Positions 34,512-42,444 of a stretch of 64,000 nt of DNA are shown here, piece by piece. How positions within the stretch are numbered: the stretch's first letter is position 1; each line of letters begins with the position of its first letter. The notes under the pieces were generated by a model that saw nothing but the letters and a program-made list of their open reading frames with translations, was not told the DNA's origin and made no database searches. This DNA comes from Candidatus Parabacteroides intestinigallinarum. Lineage in GTDB: Bacteria > Bacteroidota > Bacteroidia > Bacteroidales > Tannerellaceae. The position numbers were made by a program, and so were the translations under genes. The stretch is taken from the NCBI GenBank assembly GCA_019114945.1, contig DXEN01000064.1, positions 1 through 64,000 of the forward strand, in the 5' to 3' direction.

Positions 34512-35654
34512 TTACAACATACCTTTCGTGCTGGGCAACTCGTATTTATAAATATCCCGCCGGATCGCCATCTTGATGGAACGAGCCAGCGCCTTAAAGA
34601 TGCCCTCGATCTTATGGTGCTCGTTCGTGCCCTCGGCACGGATGTTCAAGTTCATACGAGCGGCGTCGCTCAGGCTCTTGAAGAAATGGAGAAACATCTC
34701 GGTCGGCATATCTCCCACTTTCTCGCGCCGGAACTCCGCATCCCAGACCAACCAAGGCCGTCCGCCGAAGTCGAGCGCCACGCCACACAAGCAATCATCC
34801 ATGGGAAGGCAATAACCATATCGCTCAATGCCCCGTTTATCGCCTAATGCCTGGAGCAACGCCTCGCCCAATGCGATCGCCGTATCCTCTATCGTATGAT
34901 GCTCGTCCACGTTCAAATCGCCTTTCACCCGAATCGTCAGATCCGTACCGGAATGCTTCCCGATTTGCTCCAGCATATGGTCAAAGAAACCCAAGCCGGT
35001 AGCGATCTCCGTCTTTCCCGTTCCATCCAGGTTCCAGTCCACATAGATATCGGTCTCTTTCGTGGCGCGCCGCACGATGGCTCGCCGCTCGCCCGCGAAA
35101 AGGAACTCCGCGATCCGATCCCAATCCTCCGCGATCAAAGCCGGTGACAATGCTACGGGATATGCTTTCAACTCCTCTTCGGCGCCTTCCAGCGAAGGAC
35201 GCAACCAAATGCCTTTCGCCCCTAAATTACGCGCCAACTCCATATCCGTCAGGCGATCCCCGATCACGAAACTGTTCGCCAAATCATACTCGTCCGTCAT
35301 ATAGCGGGTCAACATGCCGGTCCGGGGTTTCCTGTTCGGTGAATTCTCCTCCGGCAAGGAAGGATCGATCCGGATATCATCGAAAACGATGCCCTCGCCC
35401 GCCAATGTTTTCAGCATCAAGTTATGGGCAGGCCAAAAAGTCTCTTCCGGGAAAGAAGGCGTGCCCAGCCCGTCTTGGTTGGTGACCATCACGAACTCAA
35501 AATCCAACCGTTGCCGGATAAAATAAAGATTACGCATCACCCGCGGCACGAACTCCAATTTCTCCAAACTATCCAACTGATAATCCACAGGAGGCTCCTT
35601 GACCAACGTTCCGTCCCGGTCGATAAACAAAGCCCGTTTCTTCCTCTCGCCCAT
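34512..35654 (-). CDS. hisB: Bifunctional histidinol-phosphatase / imidazoleglycerol-phosphate dehydratase
   Basis: A 380-aa two-domain enzyme for the sixth and eighth steps of histidine synthesis. N-terminal HAD phosphatase: DRDGTLV (Asp12, Asp14), [10 protein letters not shown] and [13 protein letters not shown]-terminal IGPD domain: [31 protein letters not shown] and [19 protein letters not shown]. Translationally coupled to hisC (stop and start share one base). Last of the four his genes seen here. Confidence 0.97.
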   Translation of the reverse strand: MGERKKRALFIDRDGTLVKEPPVDYQLDSLEKLEFVPRVMRNLYFIRQRLDFEFVMVTNQDGLGTPSFPEETFWPAHNLMLKTLAGEGIVFDDIRIDPSLPEENSPNRKPRTGMLTRYMTDEYDLANSFVIGDRLTDMELARNLGAKGIWLRPSLEGAEEELKAYPVALSPALIAEDWDRIAEFLFAGERRAIVRRATKETDIYVDWNLDGTGKTEIATGLGFFDHMLEQIGKHSGTDLTIRVKGDLNVDEHHTIEDTAIALGEALLQALGDKRGIERYGYCLPMDDCLCGVALDFGGRPWLVWDAEFRREKVGDMPTEMFLHFFKSLSDAARMNLNIRAEGTNEHHKIEGIFKALARSIKMAIRRDIYKYELPSTKGML

Positions 35655-36688
35655 TACTTACATTCTTTTAACGCGTTCAACAAGATATCATTTTCTTCCC
35701 GCGTACCAATCGTTACGCGCAGGCAACCATGGCACATCCGCACGTTGTCGCGATTGCGCACCACCACGCCTTTCTCCACCAAAGCCTCGTACATCGCCGT
35801 CGCCCGGCCGACATCCACCAACAGGAAATTCGCGTCCGACGGATAGACACGATACGAGAAAGGAGGCTCCGACAAGAGCGCCGCCAGCCGCTCCCGTTCC
35901 GCCAGGATCTCTTTTACCTGCCGGTCTTTCCGTCCCGTGTCGCCTAAAAGTTCCAACGCCTTCTCTTGTGTCAACAGGTTCACGTTGTACGGATATTTAA
36001 TCTTGTTCAACACGGCGATCAGTTCCGGGGCGGCGAAAGCCATACCCAAACGGATAGCCGCCGCTCCCCACGCCTTCGACAAGGTTTGCAGCACGATCAG
36101 GTTCGGAAAATCGGCCAACTCGCCCACGAACGAAGGAGAGGCGGAAAAATCGATATACGCCTCGTCGATTACCACGATGCCATCGAAATGCCGCAAGATC
36201 GTGTAAATAGCCTCACGGTCGAGGTTATTCCCCGTCGGGTTGTTCGGCGAGCACAAAAAGATCGCTTTCGTCCGTCCGTCCGCGGCATTCAATACCGCCT
36301 CCGCGTCCAAATCAAAATCCGCGGTCAAGGAGACTTCCCGGCATTCCACGTTATTCACGTCCGCCGCCACGCCATACATGCCATACGACGGAGCGATCAC
36401 TACGATATTCTCCTCTCCCGGCTCGCAAAAAGCCCGGATTAGCAAGTCGATCGCCTCGTCGCTTCCATTGCCCAGGAAAATCGAATCGGGCGTCACGCCT
36501 TTCAGCTCGGCGATACGTTGCTTCAAGGTCCATTGCCGCGGATCGGGATAACGGTTATACGGGTCGTTCCACGGGTTCTCGTTCGCGTCCAAAAAGACAG
36601 AAGCCTTCCCGTGAAACTCATCCCGTGCGGACGAATAAGGCTTCAAGCCCCAGACATTCGGTCTGACCAAGTCCTTCAACTCTCTCAT
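35654..36688 (-). CDS. hisC: Histidinol-phosphate aminotransferase
   Basis: A 344-aa PLP enzyme. Motifs: [17 protein letters not shown] (substrate region), [29 protein letters not shown] and the PLP lysine in [13 protein letters not shown]. It overlaps hisD by 4 bp and hisB by 1 bp, so the three are translationally coupled. Confidence 0.97.
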   Translation of the reverse strand: MRELKDLVRPNVWGLKPYSSARDEFHGKASVFLDANENPWNDPYNRYPDPRQWTLKQRIAELKGVTPDSIFLGNGSDEAIDLLIRAFCEPGEENIVVIAPSYGMYGVAADVNNVECREVSLTADFDLDAEAVLNAADGRTKAIFLCSPNNPTGNNLDREAIYTILRHFDGIVVIDEAYIDFSASPSFVGELADFPNLIVLQTLSKAWGAAAIRLGMAFAAPELIAVLNKIKYPYNVNLLTQEKALELLGDTGRKDRQVKEILAERERLAALLSEPPFSYRVYPSDANFLLVDVGRATAMYEALVEKGVVVRNRDNVRMCHGCLRVTIGTREENDILLNALKECK

Positions 36689-37965
36689 AATGTATTCAAT
36701 CTTATCGTTACAGCGTTTCGATGCGCCTCCAACCGCTCGTTGGCGGCCATCGTCCGGATTGTATCGCCCAAGGCTCGGATGCCATCGGCCGTAATCTCCT
36801 GGAAAGTGATTTTCTTGATAAAGCTATCCAAATTCACGCCACTGTACGCCTTCGCGTAACCATTAGTCGGCAAGGTGTGATTCGTGCCTGAGGCGTAATC
36901 GCCCGCGCTCTCCGGCGTATACGGACCAAGGAAGACACTGCCCGCGTTTTCGATACGCTCTGCAATAGATGCGAAATCTCGTGTTTGGATGATCAAGTGC
37001 TCCGGCGCGTATTGGTTCGTGAAGTCGATCACTTCCTCCTGATTCCGCAAGACGATGACACGGCTATGCGACAACGCTTTCTCCGTAATCTCCTTACGCG
37101 GCAAACGCTCCACTTGCTCGCGGATCGCTTTCACCACCGGCTCCACGACCGCTTCCGAGGCGGTCACCAAGATAGCCTGGCTATCCGCGCCATGCTCCGC
37201 TTGCGAAAGAAAATCGGCGGCTATGAAATCGGGATTCGCGGTCTCGTCGGCGATTACCTCCACCTCGGACGGACCTGCCGGCATGTCGATCGCGACATCT
37301 TTCAAGCTGACCAATTGCTTAGCGGCCGTCACGTATTGATTGCCCGGCCCGAATATCTTATATACCTTGGGCACCGACTCCGTCCCGTACGCCATAGCGG
37401 CGATCGCCTGTATGCCGCCGGCCTTGAAGATCCGGCTCACGCCCGCCACCTCGGCGGCGAAAAGGATTGCCGGATGCACCTTCCCATCCTTGCCCGGAGG
37501 CGTACAGAGCACAATCTCGCCGCATCCCGCGATCCGCGCGGGAACAGCCAGCATCAATACCGTGGAGAACAAAGGCGCCGTCCCTCCGGGAATGTACAAG
37601 CCCACTTTCTCGATCGCCACCGCCTTCTGCCAACAGACGACACCCGGCGCCGTCTCCACCTTTTTCCCCTCGAAACGTTGAGAGGCGTGAAAGCGCTCGA
37701 TATTCTCCTTCGCCCGGCGGATCGCCTGCCGCAAATCGTCCGGAACCAAATGTTCCGCTTCCCGCATCTCCTCCTCCGACACGCGCAAGGCGGAGAGGTT
37801 CACTTTATCGAATCTCGCCTCGTACTCCTTCACGGCCTCGTCGCCTCGCTCGCGCACATCGTCCAATACGGAACGAACCGTATCGAACAATGTCGTCACA
37901 TCCAACGCCGGACGCTTGGCCAGCGAGCTCCATTCCTCGCGCCCGGGATATTTGATAATTTCCAT
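36685..37965 (-). CDS. hisD: Histidinol dehydrogenase
   Basis: A 426-aa NAD- and zinc-dependent enzyme for the last two oxidations to histidine. Motifs: [52 protein letters not shown], and AQILVTAS-type and [27 protein letters not shown] segments. Twelve bases after hisG on the same strand. Confidence 0.97.
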   Translation of the reverse strand: MEIIKYPGREEWSSLAKRPALDVTTLFDTVRSVLDDVRERGDEAVKEYEARFDKVNLSALRVSEEEMREAEHLVPDDLRQAIRRAKENIERFHASQRFEGKKVETAPGVVCWQKAVAIEKVGLYIPGGTAPLFSTVLMLAVPARIAGCGEIVLCTPPGKDGKVHPAILFAAEVAGVSRIFKAGGIQAIAAMAYGTESVPKVYKIFGPGNQYVTAAKQLVSLKDVAIDMPAGPSEVEVIADETANPDFIAADFLSQAEHGADSQAILVTASEAVVEPVVKAIREQVERLPRKEITEKALSHSRVIVLRNQEEVIDFTNQYAPEHLIIQTRDFASIAERIENAGSVFLGPYTPESAGDYASGTNHTLPTNGYAKAYSGVNLDSFIKKITFQEITADGIRALGDTIRTMAANERLEAHRNAVTIRLNTL

Positions 37966-37977
37966 ATTTCGCTGATT

Positions 37978-38829
37978 TTATAAGATCATTTTCTCGATAG
38001 GCAACACCAAGATTCCTTCCGCCCCCAAGGACTTCAACTTCCCGATAATCTCCCAAAAATGTTTCTCGGCGATTACGGATTGCACGGAGACCCAATCCCC
38101 GTTCGCGAGCGGAGTGACCGTCGGGCTCTTCATACCGGGCAATAGCTCGATAATCTCGCCCAACTTCTCTTTCGGGGCGTTCAGCATGATGTATTTCTTT
38201 CCCGCGGCCACCTGTATCGCCTCGAAACGGAACAGCAACTCGTCCAGTATCGCCCGCTTCTCCTCCGATAAATCCCGGTTGGCGATCAGCAGCGCCTCGC
38301 AAGGCAATACCACCTCCACCTCTTTCAATTGATTGCTCACCAACGTGCTGCCCGAGCTCACGATATCGAAGATAGCGTCCGCCAGACCGATACCCGGAGC
38401 GATCTCCACCGAGCCGCTGATTACGTGGATATCCGCCTTCACGCCTCTCTCCTCCAGGAAAGAACGCAGGATGCCGGGATACGACGTGGCGATCGTCTTT
38501 CCCTCGAACCACTCCACGCCCGCGTACTCCTCGTCCTTGGGAACCGCCAAGGAAAGACGGCATTTACTAAAGCCCAGGCGCTTGACCAAGCGTGCCTCCC
38601 GGCCTTTCTCCACATACTCGTTCTCGCCCACGATGCCGACATCCGCCACGCCATTGGCCACGGACTGGGGAATATCGTCGTCGCGCAGGAACAACACCTC
38701 GACGGGGAAGCCTTTCGCCGACAACAGCAAGATTCGTTTTCCCCGGTTTAATTGGATGCCCGCCTCTTCGAGCAACATCATCGTCTCGTCATACAGACGA
38801 CCTTTCGATTGTACCGCGATTCTCAACAT
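37978..38829 (-). CDS. hisG: ATP phosphoribosyltransferase, long form
   Basis: The first, feedback-regulated enzyme of histidine synthesis. The start MLRIAVQSKGRLYDE (38829) gives 283 aa, the size of HisG-L, with a C-terminal ACT-like regulatory domain (GMKSPTVTPLANGDWVSVQSVIAEK), so no HisZ subunit is needed. Motifs: GVADVGIVGENEYVEKG, ATSYPGILRSFLEERG, ISGSVEIAPGIGLADAIFDIVSSGSTL. First structural gene after the attenuator. Confidence 0.96.
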   Translation of the reverse strand: MLRIAVQSKGRLYDETMMLLEEAGIQLNRGKRILLLSAKGFPVEVLFLRDDDIPQSVANGVADVGIVGENEYVEKGREARLVKRLGFSKCRLSLAVPKDEEYAGVEWFEGKTIATSYPGILRSFLEERGVKADIHVISGSVEIAPGIGLADAIFDIVSSGSTLVSNQLKEVEVVLPCEALLIANRDLSEEKRAILDELLFRFEAIQVAAGKKYIMLNAPKEKLGEIIELLPGMKSPTVTPLANGDWVSVQSVIAEKHFWEIIGKLKSLGAEGILVLPIEKMIL

Positions 38830-38918
38830 AGATTCTCTGTATTTAAATTTTATCATTCTCGTTATCCTCGTTCCCCCGAATTTTTCCGGAACGGCGAACC
38901 GGGGGCATAAAAGCGAAA

Positions 38919-38944
38919 AGGGCTCACCCACACCGGCAAGCCCT
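38919..38944 (-). terminator. Attenuator hairpin of the his operon
   Basis: On the minus strand AGGGCT (38944-38939) and AGCCCT (38924-38919) form a stem around a 14-nt loop, followed by T-rich bases (TTTTCGCTTTT). It lies between the leader peptide and hisG. A second GGGCT (38984-38980) just after the leader peptide stop could pair with the same 3' arm and block the terminator; that pairing is only 5 bp. Confidence 0.65.
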
Positions 38945-38990
38945 CTTCCATTTATCATGCGTACGAAACACACACCCTCAGCCCACCGAA

Positions 38991-39041
38991 CTAACGTCCG
39001 CCGTAATGATGGTGATGATGTAACGTAACGATTGTTTCCAT
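38991..39041 (-). CDS. hisL: his operon leader peptide
   Basis: A 16-codon frame METIVTLHHHHHYGGR ending in TAG. Five consecutive His codons (CAT CAT CAC CAT CAT) directly before the his genes are the hallmark of ribosome-mediated attenuation. It starts near the predicted transcription start and is followed by a terminator hairpin before hisG. Too short for ordinary gene finding, but content and place are hard to explain by chance. When His-tRNA is scarce the ribosome should stall in the His run and favour read-through. Confidence 0.85.
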   Translation of the reverse strand: METIVTLHHHHHYGGR

Positions 39042-39060
39042 TTCATTTATTTTTACGCCG

Positions 39061-39090
39061 CAAAATTACAATAATTCTCGTATCCACAAA
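39061..39090 (-). promoter_or_regulatory. Promoter of the his operon
   Basis: On the minus strand TTTG (39087-39090), 18 bp, TAATTTTG (39061-39068). The -7 element is perfect; the spacer is one base short of the usual range. Predicted start about 39054, just before the leader peptide. Confidence 0.6.
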
Positions 39091-39106
39091 AAAATCCGAC
39101 AAAATA

Positions 39107-41638
39107 TTATCGCAAATGGTCGGATTGCTGCTTGATTTTATTCGCGAGCATCACCGGGAAATCGGGATGGGCGGCGAAAAACGCCTCCACCTCGGCACGT
39201 GCCTCCGCCGACGTATGCCCGGACAACAACGCCCGCGCCCACGCCGTGGGGAAGAAGATATCGCCCGTGCGCTGTACATCCGGCATCGCCTCCAACGCCG
39301 GACGGATATATTTCACGGACTCGCGCTCGCGCGAACGGTGGCTCAAGTTGGCGAGCGCCGACGAGGCCCAAGGCTCCACCCTGCGGTTCGCGGCGACCAG
39401 CAACGACTGGAAAACGCTATCGCGCGTCTCCACGCGGGGCGATACCGAGGGGGCGATGAACGCGTACTCCGCACGACGGTCCGGATTGTCGATACGCGCC
39501 AATTGTTCCGCCACGATCTCGTCAGCCCGTTCCGGCAGGTGAATCGCCAACGTGTACGAGAGGTTCATATAATCGTTCTCGCCCAAGACGCAATCCGCCG
39601 GCGCCTCCCGCCGTTCCCAGATAGCGAGCAACCGGCCGATCGCCTCGTCGGAATCGGCTATCGAGCTATACAAACGGAACGCTTGCTGGCGGAACGGAGG
39701 CTCGGGGAGCGTCGTGGCGAGCCGCCACAACGCACGTTCCAACGGACGGGCATCCGCCGGGAACACACGCTGGCAACCGCCCAGATAGCCCAACGCCATC
39801 GAGAAAAGCAACGCGTTCCGCTCCGTCGGCAAATAAGCGAGCATCGCGTCGCGGAAACCCGCCGGCGAGATTGTTTTCCGACGAAGATTCTCATACAAGG
39901 TAATCAGCAACGAGCCCCGCTCCACCTCGTCGTTCGAGGCGCGCAAAGCCGCCCACACGCCGGGCGCCTCCGCCTCCGAGAGCTTAAAGAAACCGTAACC
40001 GCGCCCATCTACATTCGGAAGAATCACGGGATTTTCATTCGAAGAGAAACGTAATTTCTTTCGAAGGGAATTCAATTCCCTCCCGAAGGAAATCGAGATT
40101 TCCTCCGAATCCGTCCCGGAGACGACGCGATACGTCAACTCCTGCGGCCAGAGCAAGCCGCGGCCCAGCGGGTCGCGCTGCTCGACGAGCAACTCGCCGC
40201 CGGCGATCGAGGCGGTAATCTCCGGCATTCCCTCCTCGTTCACCCACACGTCGCTCCACGCCGCCAAATCCTCGGGCGTGTATTTATCCAATATCGCGAT
40301 CAAGCCCTCCCACGTGGCGTTTCCGTAGGCGTACGTCCGCAAATACTCCCGGATGCCTTGGCGGAACGCCTCCTCGCCCAGGACGCGCGTCAGCATCTCC
40401 AGCACGACGGGCGATTTATCGTAAATGATGTTCCCATACACCAAGCCGGCGTTCCGCAAATTGTCCAAATCCTGCTTGATGGGATTCGCCCCGGCCGTAC
40501 GGTCCTCGGCATACGCGGCGGGGATGTAATCGCGCACGAAATTCAGCCTGTGATTCACGCCCGGATAAAGCGGCTCCACGATGCGGGAGGCGAAGTAATT
40601 GGCGAAGACCTCCTTGGTCCACACGTCGTCGAACCATTCCATCGTCACGTAATCGCCGAACCACATGTGCGAGGTCTCGTGGGCGATCAAGGCGCTCCGC
40701 CCCAAGCGCTCGTTCAGCGTGGGACGCTCGTCGAGGAACATCCGGCGGTCGTTGTACAACGTGGCGCCCGTGTGCTCCATGCCGCCGAACTGGAACCCCG
40801 GCAGGATGATCAAATCGTATTTGGCGAAGGGATACGGGATGCCGGTGAAAGCCTCTTGCCACTCCAAGGCGTCGAACACCTCGGCGGCTATATCGGGGCA
40901 TTGAGCGACTTTCCGCGGGTCGCTCTCCCGATGGTAGATGGAGATGGCGCGGCCCTCCCGCTCGTACGTCTCGCGGGTGAACCGCCCCGCCACGAAGGAA
41001 AACAGATACGTGCTCAGCGGCTCCGTCTCCCGGAAAACGACCAGCTTCCGGCCGGCGCCGAAACTGATGGTGTCCTCGTACTCCACGGCGGCGTTCGACA
41101 CCGCTTGCCACGCCTTGGGCATCTCCAAGCTGAGCGTGTAGCGCGATTTCATATCCGGCTGGTCGAAGCAGGGGAACAACGTGCGGGCGCGGTCCGGCAC
41201 GAGCAAGGTGTAAAGAAACTCGTCGCGGCGGTTCAGCGACTGGTCCGCGGGCGTGAAGGAAACCTCCACCGTGTTCTCGCCTTCCTTCAGCAAATCCGCC
41301 TCGATGCGGATGTGCTCATCCTCGAGCGTATAAGGGACGGCGACGCCATTCAGGTTGACGACCCGCATCTGCCGCTCCTCGGCCCGGAAATCGAGGATGA
41401 CCGGTTGTTTCCTCTCCACGCGGAACGTTACTTCCACGCTTCCGTAAAGCGTTTCCTCGCGCGCTTCCGGTATCACGAAATATAATCGATAGCGCACGTC
41501 CGTGAAACTCGCTTTCCGGAATCGCGCCAACTCCCGGCTCACGCCCGGCTCCATCCATCGGGCCTCCTCGCGCTCCGCCGACCCGCAAGCCAGCAACCCG
41601 GCGAGGGCACATAGCCCTATCCACTTCCATTTCTTCAT
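39107..41638 (-). CDS. M1-family aminopeptidase lipoprotein
   Basis: An 843-aa zinc aminopeptidase carried on a lipid anchor: lipobox LLAC (Cys18). The active site reads HETSHMWFGDYVTMEWFDDVWTKEVFA, i.e. HExxH with the third ligand Glu downstream, and the exopeptidase motif is GGMEH rather than GAMEN. The C-terminal half is ERAP1-like and helical. Probably periplasmic or outer-membrane peptide degradation. The 41-bp array lies upstream of its start and the his promoter downstream. Confidence 0.93.
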   Translation of the reverse strand: MKKWKWIGLCALAGLLACGSAEREEARWMEPGVSRELARFRKASFTDVRYRLYFVIPEAREETLYGSVEVTFRVERKQPVILDFRAEERQMRVVNLNGVAVPYTLEDEHIRIEADLLKEGENTVEVSFTPADQSLNRRDEFLYTLLVPDRARTLFPCFDQPDMKSRYTLSLEMPKAWQAVSNAAVEYEDTISFGAGRKLVVFRETEPLSTYLFSFVAGRFTRETYEREGRAISIYHRESDPRKVAQCPDIAAEVFDALEWQEAFTGIPYPFAKYDLIILPGFQFGGMEHTGATLYNDRRMFLDERPTLNERLGRSALIAHETSHMWFGDYVTMEWFDDVWTKEVFANYFASRIVEPLYPGVNHRLNFVRDYIPAAYAEDRTAGANPIKQDLDNLRNAGLVYGNIIYDKSPVVLEMLTRVLGEEAFRQGIREYLRTYAYGNATWEGLIAILDKYTPEDLAAWSDVWVNEEGMPEITASIAGGELLVEQRDPLGRGLLWPQELTYRVVSGTDSEEISISFGRELNSLRKKLRFSSNENPVILPNVDGRGYGFFKLSEAEAPGVWAALRASNDEVERGSLLITLYENLRRKTISPAGFRDAMLAYLPTERNALLFSMALGYLGGCQRVFPADARPLERALWRLATTLPEPPFRQQAFRLYSSIADSDEAIGRLLAIWERREAPADCVLGENDYMNLSYTLAIHLPERADEIVAEQLARIDNPDRRAEYAFIAPSVSPRVETRDSVFQSLLVAANRRVEPWASSALANLSHRSRERESVKYIRPALEAMPDVQRTGDIFFPTAWARALLSGHTSAEARAEVEAFFAAHPDFPVMLANKIKQQSDHLR

Positions 41639-41687
41639 AATCTATCAAATTGTTATCATTTACCACCTATTCATATCATTTCGCGCA

Positions 41688-41976
41688 CGCGATTTGTTCC
41701 CGCGTAACGCGGCGACATTTCGCGCAGCGAATATTTCTTCCCGCAACTCGCGGCAACCGATCGCGCAACGAATATTTCTTCCCGCAACTCGCGGCAACCG
41801 ATCGCGCAACGAATATTTCTTCCCGCAAGCCGCGGCAACCGATCGCGCAACGAATATTGCTTCCCGCAAGCCGCGGCAACCAATCGCGCAGCGAATATTG
41901 CTTCCCGCAAGCCGCGGCAACCGATCGCGCAGCGAATATTTCTTCCCGCAAGCCGCGGCAACCGATCGCGCAGCGC
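41688..41976. repeat. Tandem array of 41-bp repeats (array 3)
   Basis: Seven units with a 41-bp step (GAATATT landmarks at 41729, 41770, 41811, 41852, 41893, 41934; the first unit is degenerate). Each unit has TTCCCGC-loop-GCGGCAACC, then GATCGCGCAGCGAATATT. The stem CCGC/GCGG is kept while the loop differs (gtaa, aact, aagc). It fills the gap between the DUF4268 gene and the M1 peptidase gene. Confidence 0.9.
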
Positions 41977-41988
41977 GCCGCGGAAGGC

Positions 41989-42444
41989 TCATTCCCGCAA
42001 ATACTCGGCGATACCCCTGAAATTTCGCTCCAAGAGGAACATCTGGCTCGCCATGAACGCGAAGAACTCGCCCCAATCCGCCCGGCGATGCAAATCCAAC
42101 CCCGTACGGGCCGTGTATATCCGGGCCACCTCGCGCCCGTTCTCGCGGGTGAAGCAGACATCCCAGACAAGCCCCTCCGGGAAATCGCGCTCCAGCGCCT
42201 CGCGATACCACGTGAGGCGCTCGAACATCTCCAGCCTCCGTTCCTCCTCGCGGTGGTTGACCTCAAGAATGACGTACGCCCCCTCGCGGTTCGCGTCGAA
42301 CTTCAGCTCCACGCCCTTCACCTTCGTATCGTACAGCATCCAGATTTTCCTACGCCCCCGCAAATACGGCTGGACGGCGCAATAGGCGCCAAAACTCTCC
42401 CAGAACTCCAGCTTCAGTTTTTTCAGCTCTTCCTTACTATACAT
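41989..42444 (-). CDS. DUF4268-family protein
   Basis: A 151-aa soluble protein with MYSKEELKKLKLEFWESFGAY, KIWMLYDTKVKGVELKFDANREGAYV and the closing segment DWGEFFAFMASQMFLLERNFRGIAEYL. This is the DUF4268 domain common in Bacteroidales, whose role is unknown; in other proteins it is tied to nuclease-like domains. It begins directly at the end of the M16 peptidase gene and ends in array 3. Confidence 0.8.
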   Translation of the reverse strand: MYSKEELKKLKLEFWESFGAYCAVQPYLRGRRKIWMLYDTKVKGVELKFDANREGAYVILEVNHREEERRLEMFERLTWYREALERDFPEGLVWDVCFTRENGREVARIYTARTGLDLHRRADWGEFFAFMASQMFLLERNFRGIAEYLRE

